A stretch of 10,910 bases of DNA from JAJPJX01 sp964568355 (GCA_964568355.1 CAZMRK010000113.1:1-10910); one strand, 5' to 3'. Positions 1-6,846 are shown, counted from the first letter of the stretch. Numbers and translations are program-made. The notes: generated from the letters alone by a model not told the origin.

Positions 1-1513
1 CATCGCCTGGCAAACGGACTTTTCACGTTCAACGCGCAATCCGCACCGGGAGCCTCCGCAGGGGCGCCACAGTTGACGGCTGTGCAAGCTTACGGGCTCG
101 GCCTTGCATCCATGTATACGCAGCAGTTCGGGAATCCGATCTCAGCCGCGGACAAGACCGCAGTGGGCGTGTTCCTCCAGGATGCGTGGCGGGTAAGTCC
201 GCGGCTCACGCTGGATTTGGGCGTGCGCTACGACATCGAGTTTACGGATTCGCTGAAGCCCGGCTCGCCCGCCATGCAGACCGTGTTCGACCGGCTCTCC
301 TTGCGTCGCTCTCCACCTCTGGACAAGAACAACATTCAGCCGCGAGTGGGCGTCGCATACCAGGTCCTTGCGGATGGCAAACTGACGGTGCGGGGTTCGT
401 ATGGAGTGTTCTACGACCGCCTGCTGAATCTAGCGATGTACGGGGCGGCAGCAGGAGATGGCGTCCAGATCGCGCGAGTGACGATTCCCGGCGCCGCGGC
501 CTCCGCCGTCTTTCAATCGCCGGCTCAGAAGTTCTCCGAATTCCCGTCCAGCGGTGGGTCGACGGGTTTGACGGCCTTTTCGAGCAACTGGCGATTGGGC
601 AATTCCCAGCACGGAGACCTCGCTTTAAGCAGCCAGATCCGGCCCGGCCTCACACTGGACGCCGCCTATATCTGGGTGAAGGGGACGCATCTGGCGAGGT
701 CCCGCGACTACAACCCGACCGATTCCCTAAGGGCTGCGGCTTTTCTTGCCGCCGGAAACTCGTCGGCGGCATTACTGGGCCAGAACTACTTTCGATCTGA
801 CACGGCGGTCTCGGACACGATGACCATGGAAGGATCGGCTTCCAGCATCTATAACGGGCTGAGGCTCGGGGTTCGAGGTCAAATTAATCCGGCATTGACG
901 GTAAACGCTTCTTATACGTTCGCAAAAAGCGATCGATGATGCGGAAGAGATCTTCGCTCACACGAGGGCGCAGGATATGCGGAACTTCCGCGCCGAGCGT
1001 GGCCTGGCGCTCTACGATCAGCGGCACCGGTTTGTGCTGGCAGGCGTATACCAATCGCGCCGGCATGGAATGGCCCCACTTTCGTGGCTTTTGAACAACT
1101 GGTCGGTATCTCCATATCTGGAACTGGGCAGTGGCCGGCCCGTGAACGTCCTCCTCGGGACGGACAATAATCTCGATCAGGATCCGGGAAGTGACCGGCC
1201 GAATCTGGTGCCGGTGGAAACCGCCAGCAGCTCCTCCACGCGGTACGGGTCCTTTGCCGCACCCGCGTTGGGGACCGCAGGCAATGTTGGAAGGAACGCT
1301 TTCATGGGTCCGGGATACGCATCTCTCAACCTGCGTCTCCAGAGGGTCCTTCGATTGCGGGAAGCGCTCGACTGTCAGTTGATCGCCGAGACTTTCAATC
1401 TTTTCAATCGTACCAACGTCCGGAGCGTCAACCCGAATTACCAACGCGCCGGCGAACCCTTGTCCGCTTTCGACCCCAGACAAGCGCAATTTGGCGTCCG
1501 CCTTCAGTTTTGA
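1..1513 (+). pseudogene. TonB-dependent, Oar-like outer-membrane receptor, 3' part, split by a frameshift
   Basis: This is the C-terminal beta-barrel part of a large TonB-dependent receptor-like protein that would sit in the outer membrane and take up an unidentified substrate. The reading frame is already open at base 1, so the plug and any carboxypeptidase-like N-terminal domain lie outside the window. Frame 1 carries FLQDAWRVSPRLTLDLGVRYD and, further on, NNIQPRVGVAY and GSYGVFYDR, which are barrel signatures of the acidobacterial/Oar-like group. It stops at 937-939. The same barrel continues in frame 2 from about 929 to 1513, with LYDQRHRFVLAGVYQ, LNNWSVSPYLELGSGRPVN and the terminal FGVRLQF, whose final Phe is typical of outer-membrane barrels. 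Removing one A from the A5 run at 924-928 joins the frames as AKAIDDAEEIF. It is either a recent pseudogene or a homopolymer sequencing error. The family call is firm; the substrate is unknown. Confidence 0.85.
924..928 (+). other. Frameshift site (A5 run) in the TonB-dependent receptor gene
   Basis: Frame 1 reads GCA AAA AGC GAT CGA TGA here. Deleting one A gives GCA AAA GCG ATC GAT GAT and continues the barrel without a break. No canonical slippery heptamer (X XXY YYZ in the zero frame) is present, because the run has only five A residues. Programmed frameshifting is therefore unlikely. A one-base insertion, real or from sequencing, is the simplest reading. Confidence 0.75.
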
Positions 1514-1554
1514 TTCCGGAGGGTCGACCGTTATTAAAATGGAGAACAGCCGAA

Positions 1555-2241
1555 ATGAAACCAGCCCTTCTTTCTTTCGCACTACTGCTTGAGGCCTGGA
1601 TCGCAGCCGGGCAACCGTCCCATCACAGCGGAACGAGCCAGACGACCACCACCGAGAAGCGACCTCACATGGAGCATCGTTTCGATCCGGAGCAATCCGC
1701 AAAATCATTCGACAATCCGGAGCGGGACGCCTGGCAGAAGCCGGACCAGGTTTTGGCGGCGCTGAATCTGAAGCGCGGAGACGTGGTGGCCGATGTCGGG
1801 GCTGGAACGGGATACTTTACGGTCCGATTGGCAAGGCACGCCTCGACGCCGAAGGTGTATGCCGCCGATATTGAGCCGGAGATGGTGGCCTATCTGCGCC
1901 AGCGCGTGGAAAAGGAAAGCCTGCGAAATGTTACTGCCGTTCGAGCGTCCAGCACGTCGCCGAACCTGCCCGAACCGGTGGATTGCGTGCTGGTGGTGAA
2001 TACGTATCATCACATCGCGCAACGCGAGGAGTACTTCCGGCGACTCGGAGGTTCCCTCAAACCCGGCGGGCGACTCGCCATCATCGATTTCAAGAAGGGC
2101 GCCCCCGGTGGCCCGCCTGACCAGTTCCGTTTCACGCCGGAGGAGATCAAGGCGGAGTTGGCGCGAGCCGGTTTTGAACCGGTGGCTCAGCCTGATTTTC
2201 TTCCCAGGCAGACGTTCCTCATTCTCCGCAAGACCCGTTGA
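1555..2241 (+). CDS. Class I SAM-dependent methyltransferase with export-type N-terminus
   Basis: A predicted 228-residue methyltransferase of unknown substrate. Motif I for SAM binding is seen at about residues 78-89 (VADVGAGTGYFT), the acidic end of strand beta2 at AADIEPE (103-108), and the post-motif regions at VDCVLVVNTYHHI (142-154) and LKPGGRLAIIDFKKG (168-182). This pattern resembles UbiE-type Rossmann methyltransferases. The start is ATG 1555, with GGAG at 1541-1544 and a 10-base gap. A TTG at 1510 would overlap the previous gene and has no ribosome binding site. Residues 1-20 form a basic, then hydrophobic, segment like a signal peptide (Ala-Ala-Gly near residues 17-19). A His/Thr/Ser-rich linker follows to about residue 40. 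An exported SAM enzyme would be odd, since SAM is cytoplasmic. The gene follows the receptor by 41 bases and may share its transcript. Confidence 0.85.
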   Translation: MKPALLSFALLLEAWIAAGQPSHHSGTSQTTTTEKRPHMEHRFDPEQSAKSFDNPERDAWQKPDQVLAALNLKRGDVVADVGAGTGYFTVRLARHASTPKVYAADIEPEMVAYLRQRVEKESLRNVTAVRASSTSPNLPEPVDCVLVVNTYHHIAQREEYFRRLGGSLKPGGRLAIIDFKKGAPGGPPDQFRFTPEEIKAELARAGFEPVAQPDFLPRQTFLILRKTR

Positions 2242-2389
2242 TGAGAAGGGAGTGGTCGTGACCGTCTTCGACCGGACTCCGTTGTACGACTCCATCACCT
2301 CTCGCGACTCGGTAAGGAGGTACCCGACGATCTCTACCTCAGTTCGCCATTTTCACTGCGAGTGACGTCCACGAGTTCAGATATGTGCT

Positions 2390-3088
2390 TCAGTGCTCCA
2401 TTTGTAAAGCGAGGCGAAGTGCTTTATCGGCGTGCAGTAGGGCCGTGTTGAATAGCGGCAGGTCACATTGCTCGGGGCCCAGCAGAAGCGGAATTTCCGT
2501 GCACCCGAGAATGATGCCTTCGGCGCCCCGGCTGCGCAGCTGCTCTACGACGTCCAAGTAAAAGCGCCGCGACTCGGGCCGAACTTCTCCCCGGCACAAT
2601 TCCTGAAAGATGATGCTGTGTACCCTGATCTGATCACAGGCTTCCGGGACCAACGCGGAGATGCCTGCTCGTTCCAGACCACCCAGGAAAAAACGCTCAC
2701 GCATGGTGAATGTGGTTCCGAGGAGGCCGACGGTTCGGAGACCCGCGGCCAGAATTGCCTCGACCGTCGCGTCCACGATGCTCAGAAGGGGCATGCCGAC
2801 CCCTTGTTGCACCTGGTCGAAGACGTAATGCATGGTATTTGTCGCGATCAAACCGAAATCGGCGCCCGCCAGATGCAGCCGCTCCAGTGCCATTGCCATT
2901 TCTTCTGCGGCCTCGGCCCATCGGCCGGTGCGCTGCCATTCCACAAAGTGCTGGAAGCTGACGCTGTAGATCAGGATCTCCGGATACCCGTAGTCTCCAA
3001 ACTGCGCTGTGTAGGTCCGGGTAATGTGCTCGTAATAGAGCGCTGTTGATTCCGGGCTCATGCCGCCCAGGATGCCGATCTTTTTCAT
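2390..3088 (-). CDS. L-aspartate/glutamate racemase (YgeA-like, Thr/Cys active site)
   Basis: A 232-residue cofactor-independent amino-acid racemase of the Asp/Glu/hydantoin racemase superfamily. The N-terminus KKIGILGGMSPEST and the segment EILIYSVSFQHFVEWQ are typical. The first active-site motif is ATNTMHYV, with Thr83 where most aspartate racemases have Cys (CNT). The second is LGCTEIPLL, with Cys196. The E. coli enzyme YgeA (EcL-DER) is known for the same Thr/Cys pair and a preference for L-substrates, so this protein probably acts on L-Asp or L-Glu. ATG 3088 gives the family length and N-terminus. A GTG at 3181 would add 31 unrelated residues. The ribosome binding site at ATG 3088 is weak. 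The gene lies 129 bases downstream of padR on the same strand and could be co-transcribed, although no functional link is visible. Confidence 0.85.
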   Translation of the reverse strand: MKKIGILGGMSPESTALYYEHITRTYTAQFGDYGYPEILIYSVSFQHFVEWQRTGRWAEAAEEMAMALERLHLAGADFGLIATNTMHYVFDQVQQGVGMPLLSIVDATVEAILAAGLRTVGLLGTTFTMRERFFLGGLERAGISALVPEACDQIRVHSIIFQELCRGEVRPESRRFYLDVVEQLRSRGAEGIILGCTEIPLLLGPEQCDLPLFNTALLHADKALRLALQMEH

Positions 3089-3217
3089 TTTGCCAATATC
3101 CGTTCTGCAACTTTCTTCTCTGACAGCAGCATCCCACCGAAGATTGGCCCCCTCCGCGAGCCGATCAACAGCTCCTTCCACTCGGTACTCAACGCAGCCT
3201 TTTCTCGTTGTGCATCT

Positions 3218-3637
3218 TCAGGCCGATTTGCTCTTGCTCTGGCCGGGACTATGCAGGGACTCTCGAGCGTCTTTCACGAAGCGCGCCATCGATTTGGAGA
3301 CGTGGTCCAGGACGCTGGCCCATTCTTCGAGGTGCCGTTCGCCACTCGCCGTAAGGCGATAGATGCGGCGCGCGGGGCCACCGCCGTCCGTCTCCCACTC
3401 GGAAGATACGTTGCCGTTGATTTCCAGTTGACGGAGCGTCCGATACAGCGCGGCCTTTTCGATCTCGGCGTCGGTAAGGGCATGCTCGTGAAGGTCGCTC
3501 GCCAGATCGTAGCCGTACGAGCGGCCTTTCCTCTTCAGAAGCAGCAGCACTACCGGCTCGACGAAACGATATAGATTCCCCATCGCACAGGTGCAAGGCT
3601 GTCCCTTGCCATGGCGCTGGCAGATCCGTCTTGGCAC
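3218..3637 (-). CDS. PadR-family transcriptional regulator with N-terminal Cys motif
   Basis: A 139-residue winged-helix DNA-binding protein of the PadR family. The core at about residues 19-100 includes MGNLYRFVEPVVLLLLK, then RSYGYDLASDL, the recognition-helix region KAALYRTLRQLEINGNV and the wing GGPARRIYRLTASGERHL. A helical C-terminus, probably for dimerisation, ends in a Ser/Lys-rich tail. Before the core lies a short basic arm with Cys6, Cys15 and Cys17 (C-x8-C-x-C), which could bind a metal or Fe-S cluster or act as a thiol switch. The start chosen is GTG 3637, because a strong AGGAGG lies 5 bases upstream (3643-3648). The GTG at 3715 falls inside the inverted repeat and has no such site. 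Inverted repeats upstream suggest autoregulation. The family is firm; the sensed signal is inference. Confidence 0.87.
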   Translation of the reverse strand: MPRRICQRHGKGQPCTCAMGNLYRFVEPVVLLLLKRKGRSYGYDLASDLHEHALTDAEIEKAALYRTLRQLEINGNVSSEWETDGGGPARRIYRLTASGERHLEEWASVLDHVSKSMARFVKDARESLHSPGQSKSKSA

Positions 3638-3642
3638 GTACT

Positions 3643-3648
3643 CCTCCT
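3643..3648 (-). promoter_or_regulatory. Ribosome binding site that fixes the padR start
   Basis: The minus strand reads AGGAGG here, followed by five bases and then GTG (3637-3635). This is an ideal Shine-Dalgarno match and spacing. It supports the 139-residue form of the PadR protein over a longer one starting at 3715. Confidence 0.8.
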
Positions 3649-3699
3649 GCTTTTTTCTTTGCCGCACAATGCCCTCCGATTCACAGCGTAACATTGAAA

Positions 3700-3718
3700 T
3701 AGGTGCATATTCCACCTA
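3700..3718. promoter_or_regulatory. Candidate PadR operator A, TAGGTG-N7-CACCTA
   Basis: A perfect 6+6 inverted repeat with a 7-base spacer lies 62 bases upstream of the padR start codon. The same arrangement, with one change in one half-site, occurs at 8717-8735 in the divergent promoter region of the nifX-like operon. PadR proteins bind as dimers to such inverted repeats and commonly repress their own genes. The repeat is seen directly; binding by this PadR protein is inferred. Confidence 0.68.
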
Positions 3719-3725
3719 AACGGCA

Positions 3726-3738
3726 TAGGTTACACCTA
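3726..3738. promoter_or_regulatory. Second inverted repeat near padR, TAGGT-TAC-ACCTA
   Basis: A 5+5 inverted repeat with a 3-base spacer lies between the rhodanese stop codon and operator A. Its right arm extends to CACCTAA (3733-3739), which also occurs exactly 20 bp away at 3713-3719 in operator A. That spacing is about two helical turns. It may be an accessory half-site for cooperative PadR binding. The spacer differs from operator A, so this is less certain. Confidence 0.5.
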
Positions 3739-3740
3739 AC

Positions 3741-4202
3741 CTACCGCTGCACGGGCAGCCCGGCAAACTGATAGTTTTTGAACCCCCCGGCCAGGGAAAA
3801 CACGTTCGTGTAGCCCAGCTTTTGCAGAGTCGCAGCCGATGCGACCGACCGCACGCCGCCCTTGCAGTAAAGGACGATGCACGCGGTTTTGTCTGCAACG
3901 ACCGACGAGATCCTGCCGGAGAGCGTCCAGCGTGATATGTGCACCGCTGCTGACGCGTGGCCCGTCTGCCACTCGTCGTCCTCCCGCACGTCGATCAGAG
4001 TGAACTGCTTGCCTGAAGACATCCAGGTTTGCAGTTCTTGAGGAGATACCTCTTTGATCCGGTCGGCCGTGCCCTTCTCTAACGTCGCGGACGTCCTTTC
4101 GGAACCGCCTGAGGAACTGCAGGAGCAGAGGCTGCCTGCAACAAACGTCACAATGGCGAATCCCATCAACACCTTTCCACTTAGCCTCGAGCTATTCAAC
4201 AT
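3741..4202 (-). CDS. Rhodanese-domain lipoprotein
   Basis: A 153-residue exported single-domain rhodanese (sulfurtransferase-like) protein. Residues 1-27 are a signal sequence (basic start, hydrophobic VLMGFAIVTFVAG) ending in SLCSCSSS. Cys28 fits a lipobox with Leu at -3, so the mature protein is probably a lipid-anchored envelope protein. A Ser/Gly/Thr-rich linker follows. The domain begins at about residue 50 with VSPQELQTW, then LIDVREDDEWQTGH, the active loop YCKGGVRS with catalytic Cys113, and AGGFKNYQFAGLP at the end. It could carry sulfane sulfur or thiol equivalents in the periplasm. ATG 4202 has a good AAGGGAG seven bases upstream (4210-4216). It sits between the exporter-like permease and padR on the same strand, separated from the permease by a structured repeat. 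The substrate is unknown. Confidence 0.87.
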   Translation of the reverse strand: MLNSSRLSGKVLMGFAIVTFVAGSLCSCSSSGGSERTSATLEKGTADRIKEVSPQELQTWMSSGKQFTLIDVREDDEWQTGHASAAVHISRWTLSGRISSVVADKTACIVLYCKGGVRSVASAATLQKLGYTNVFSLAGGFKNYQFAGLPVQR

Positions 4203-4267
4203 TCAAACGCTCCCTTGTACGACTTGTAGTTAGTGTAGTGCGTCGCAAATTTTGCCCAATATGAAAA

Positions 4268-4283
4268 CCCGCCGTAAAGCGGG
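4268..4283. repeat. Hairpin, CCCGC-N6-GCGGG
   Basis: A perfect 5-bp stem with a 6-base loop lies inside the 138-bp element. It adds to the evidence that the element folds as a whole. Confidence 0.5.
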
Positions 4284-4292
4284 GACTGGCAT

Positions 4293-4317
4293 GAATTTCG
4301 CCGCATATGCGAAATTC
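4293..4317. repeat. Hairpin, GAATTTCGC-N7-GCGAAATTC
   Basis: A perfect 9-bp inverted repeat with a 7-base loop sits near the middle of the 138-bp element. The loop side contains the palindrome GCATATGC. It is the strongest local stem in the window and could form a cruciform or RNA hairpin. There is no following U-tract on either strand. Confidence 0.7.
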
Positions 4318-4379
4318 GTAGCCTGTACCCGGGTTGCCCTGAACGCAGGTATACCGCCTGAAATCTGCGACGCACCACA

Positions 4380-5393
4380 TTAGAATCCGAGACCGATCGC
4401 AGCAGCGCCTGCCCCCATACCTATGAGAAAGTTGACAGCCTTCACACCCGCAAACGAGCGCGGCGAATGCGCCAGCATCGGGAGCATCCCGTGGCCGTCC
4501 TGCACGATCGAACTCGCAAGAAGGACGCCAAACGGCGCTGCGCCTTGCGCGTAGAGCGTGACGAAAATCAGGTGAGGGCCGGATTCTGGAATCAGCCCGA
4601 TCAGACATGCCATGACGAGCAGAAACCAATGGCTATGAAGGTTATCCCCACTCATTTTGAGTAGCCGCGCGATCGGCCCGCTCAGCGCCAGAGCACCGAA
4701 GGTCCACAAGAAGACGCGCGGCGCGTGCTTGCGAACGACATGCCGCCATAGATGTTCTTTAAGGAAATGTTCCGGCACTGTGACGGTCACAAAGAGCGAC
4801 GCGGCCGAAACCAGCAGCAGCGTGACCCGAACCCAACCCCAATCGGGAGGACCGACAAGTCCTGCCGCCACCGCAGAGCAGAAGAGCACGAGCCCCGCTG
4901 TCAGACTCCCTCGGATGGCCCAGCAGTGTCTCCCCTGCTTCAGAACTCCAGGAGAAAGCAATGAAATCTGCTCGCCTTCGTGAAGCACGAGGGCCACGCA
5001 CTGCGGCAGTTTTTGCAATTGACCACCCGCCAGGTAGTCCACGCTGGCGCCCGCGGCAATGGCGAGCAGGAAAAGCAGACCGGTCAGCGCCAGCGCCGTC
5101 TTTGGGATGAGCGCGAACATAACGAATGCCTCATCGCCGCTCGTCGCGATCATTGCCGCAACAACGGCTCCGAACGACACCGCGCCGTGGGAGTACATGG
5201 TGACGACGGTGAAAGCTCCGAGGCATCCGGGCGTTGCGCCCAACAAGCTAGCGATCAGGTACTGCGCCACATGGCCGCGGGCAAGCCGCTGTCCCCAAGC
5301 ACCGCGGGTTGCCACATTCAGGCACTCGATCAGCAACATCATCGCGGCGACAAAGCCGGTGATCATCAGGCTTTCGAGTAGGACGTGGATCAT
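4380..5393 (-). CDS. 10-TM heavy-metal exporter-like permease (ArsP_2-type)
   Basis: A 337-residue inner-membrane protein with about nine or ten hydrophobic segments in two halves. The first half contains SLLGATPGCLGAFTVVTMYS and AAMIATSGDEAFVM (residues 49-92). The second contains CLIGLIPESGPHLIFVTLYA and ASSIVQDGHGMLPM (263-306). These two stretches match each other, showing an internal duplication. The pattern fits my recollection of the putative 10-TM heavy-metal exporter family (PF11449), also named arsenic efflux or putative manganese transporter. The substrate is not shown by sequence. A hydrophilic middle loop (about 125-160) holds HEGEQISLLSP, and Cys and His residues occur near the membrane segments. 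ATG 5393 lies 5 bases after the trmO stop, with GGGAG 13 bases upstream. An ORF extension to 5510 would overlap trmO and is rejected. Confidence 0.78.
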   Translation of the reverse strand: MIHVLLESLMITGFVAAMMLLIECLNVATRGAWGQRLARGHVAQYLIASLLGATPGCLGAFTVVTMYSHGAVSFGAVVAAMIATSGDEAFVMFALIPKTALALTGLLFLLAIAAGASVDYLAGGQLQKLPQCVALVLHEGEQISLLSPGVLKQGRHCWAIRGSLTAGLVLFCSAVAAGLVGPPDWGWVRVTLLLVSAASLFVTVTVPEHFLKEHLWRHVVRKHAPRVFLWTFGALALSGPIARLLKMSGDNLHSHWFLLVMACLIGLIPESGPHLIFVTLYAQGAAPFGVLLASSIVQDGHGMLPMLAHSPRSFAGVKAVNFLIGMGAGAAAIGLGF

Positions 5394-5398
5394 CGCGG

Positions 5399-5911
5399 TC
5401 AGCGATCTCCCGTGCCTTCGTCCGGCTCCCCGGATGCAAAACGATCGTCGGCAATGCATCGATTGGAACAGGATTGATCGAACCATCCCGCGCTGCTGTT
5501 CGGATAGCAATCGAATTCGGGGACGTAGGGCTTGATGTCCAGCAGGGGTGTGCCGCTGACCATGTCAACGTCTGCAACATGGAGCAGATTATCTTCTACT
5601 CCGAGGAGCCGGACCACCGACAAACCAATGGGCGACGGACGCGCCGGCGCGCGAGTGGCGAAGATCCCGTGCTCCTGCTGGTCCAGAAACGGGGTGACCA
5701 GCATGCTGGACCCCGGCGCCTGATGCAGCCAATAGAGCAGCCAGATGCGATCGAACCCTTCGATATCGCGCAACCCGGCTTGAAAGCGGGGTTCGACACG
5801 TACTGTACCGACGGCTCCGGCTGCACGCGATGGCTGGATCGGACACCCGGGCGGTTCGTGAAATGGTGTCTCGATCACGCCGATGATCTCCAGTTTGAGT
5901 TGGTCGTGCAT
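5399..5911 (-). CDS. trmO: TrmO-like SAM-dependent tRNA methyltransferase
   Basis: A 170-residue protein of the YaeB/TrmO family. In E. coli this enzyme methylates N6 of t6A37 in tRNA-Thr using SAM. Family motifs are the start LEIIGVIETPFHEPPG (residues 7-22), LRDIEGFDRIWLLYWLH (47-63), GIFATRAPARPSPIGLSVVRL (82-102) and TPLLDIKPYVPEFD (121-134). The tail after 140 is short, so the C-terminal domain of the E. coli protein appears to be missing. This matches the compact versions found beside Fe-S/metal gene clusters in anaerobes, whose real substrate is less certain. ATG 5911 gives the family N-terminus. An ATG at 6004 would add 31 residues and overlap the upstream gene. The ribosome binding site is weak. 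It lies 89 bases after the MBL gene and 5 bases before the permease. Confidence 0.85.
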   Translation of the reverse strand: MHDQLKLEIIGVIETPFHEPPGCPIQPSRAAGAVGTVRVEPRFQAGLRDIEGFDRIWLLYWLHQAPGSSMLVTPFLDQQEHGIFATRAPARPSPIGLSVVRLLGVEDNLLHVADVDMVSGTPLLDIKPYVPEFDCYPNSSAGWFDQSCSNRCIADDRFASGEPDEGTGDR

Positions 5912-6000
5912 AAGTAGTGCAGATTTTCTTAACCTCGAGCCGCCGAAAGCCAGCAAAGCGCCGAAGCGACGCTGATGACGGCGGAGAGAGTCAAGTCTTT

Positions 6001-6846
6001 TCATTGGTGGCCCAGTATCAGTCGGGTTCCCACTCCCACGTCCTGCACGAGTGAATGGAATCGGGACCTCAGGTAGAAATGTGCAGACATTCCGGTGCAG
6101 TGACAAGGCGCCAGGAACTGGCACCCTCGCCGGCCAATTGCGTTCGCGCACTCCTCCAGTTGCTTGTGTGAAGCACGGCCGAGATGAAATCCGCCGATGA
6201 GTGCCAGAACATCGGTCTGTTTCGTCAACGTGCCGACACGATTGAGCGTATTGACCACCCCGGAATGAGCGCAGCCAACGATTACCACGAGGCCGTCCTG
6301 TGTCTCGATGAAGAGTGCCTGATCATCCGGGGTCGAATCCGTTTTGGTGCAGTCTTGATTGCAGAAGAACGTCGCCGGGCTTCCCTCGTCAGGGGCGAGC
6401 CGCGGGATTTCGCCAGTGCACCAGACGCCCAGAGACACTTCCGTTGGGGCGTCCGTCCAGACGATCCGGTTCCAGAGGCGGTTGAGCGCCTGCCGCGACG
6501 GTTCCGGCATTCCAATCGAACGGTGTGGCGGCACATCGTTTTTCGCGAACTTGGACTGCAGCGCGCCTGGATGGACAAACACGGCGCGAGGCCCGTCATC
6601 TTCGGGCAGGGCGGCCAGGCCGCCGGTATGGTCGAAGTGACCATGGCTCAGCACGAGAGCGTCGAGCCCCGCTATGCTCACACCGAGCGCCTTGGCATTG
6701 CTCCGAAGCACCTTTCCTTGGCCCGTATCGAAGAGGATACGCCGCCCGTCTGCTTCGATCAGCAGCGAGAACCCGTGCTCGGCAATGAGGTCTGGAGCGG
6801 CCACCGAATTGTCGGCAAGCACGGTCAATCGCAGATGGCGAATCAT
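6001..6846 (-). CDS. Metallo-beta-lactamase-fold metal-dependent hydrolase (COG1237-like)
   Basis: A 281-residue cytoplasmic protein with the MBL fold. The metal-binding signature SHGHFDH is at residues 67-73 (His68, His70, Asp72, His73). Later ligands are probably His194 in GCAHSGVVN, and His221 in GGFHLG or His249 in PCHCTG. The layout, with HSGVVN after LVVIVGCA, fits COG1237, whose members are related to the methanogen enzyme named for 7,8-dihydropterin-6-methyl-4-(beta-D-ribofuranosyl)-aminobenzene 5'-phosphate synthesis. Bacterial members have no firm role. Extra cysteines (Cys143, Cys162, Cys166) occur in the middle. ATG 6846 overlaps the Mrp stop codon as ATGA, which indicates translational coupling. 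An ATG at 6858 is possible, but the overlap favours 6846. It belongs to the minus-strand operon that starts with the MauE-thioredoxin fusion. Confidence 0.85.
   Translation of the reverse strand: MIRHLRLTVLADNSVAAPDLIAEHGFSLLIEADGRRILFDTGQGKVLRSNAKALGVSIAGLDALVLSHGHFDHTGGLAALPEDDGPRAVFVHPGALQSKFAKNDVPPHRSIGMPEPSRQALNRLWNRIVWTDAPTEVSLGVWCTGEIPRLAPDEGSPATFFCNQDCTKTDSTPDDQALFIETQDGLVVIVGCAHSGVVNTLNRVGTLTKQTDVLALIGGFHLGRASHKQLEECANAIGRRGCQFLAPCHCTGMSAHFYLRSRFHSLVQDVGVGTRLILGHQ

Larger units (their letters stand above)
4238..4375. repeat. 138-bp element with 15-base imperfect terminal inverted repeats and nested hairpins
   Basis: The left end GTGCGTCGCAAATTT (4238-4252) pairs with the right end AAATCTGCGACGCAC (4361-4375) at 14 of 15 positions. 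Inside are two more perfect inverted repeats, at 4268-4283 and 4293-4317. The element fills almost the whole gap between the permease stop codon (4380) and the rhodanese start region, and has no convincing coding content. It looks like a MITE or REP-like mobile repeat, or a large structured RNA region. No flanking target-site duplication was obvious. It is not a typical intrinsic terminator, since no T-run follows the stems. Confidence 0.6.

Noticed and set aside
920..940. Programmed ribosomal frameshifting in the receptor gene
   Set aside because: There is no canonical slippery heptamer in the zero frame and only an A5 run. Programmed shifting is not expected in TonB-dependent receptors.
884..1708. 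274-residue minus-strand open frame
   Set aside because: It is antisense to the receptor barrel and the methyltransferase start, has no recognisable domain, and its composition fits a GC-rich shadow frame.
1705..2298. 197-residue minus-strand open frame antisense to the methyltransferase
   Set aside because: The plus strand carries clear methyltransferase motifs over the same bases.
2242..2389. Possible small gene or terminator in the convergent gap between the methyltransferase and racemase
   Set aside because: AAGGAGG near 2312 is not followed by a credible reading frame, and only short, weak palindromes are present.
4293..4317. Intrinsic terminator after the permease gene
   Set aside because: The stem is strong, but no T-run follows it on either strand.
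4192..4629. 145-residue minus-strand open frame across the 138-bp repeat
   Set aside because: It runs through the structured repeat and overlaps the permease 3' end in another frame, with no ribosome binding site or domain.
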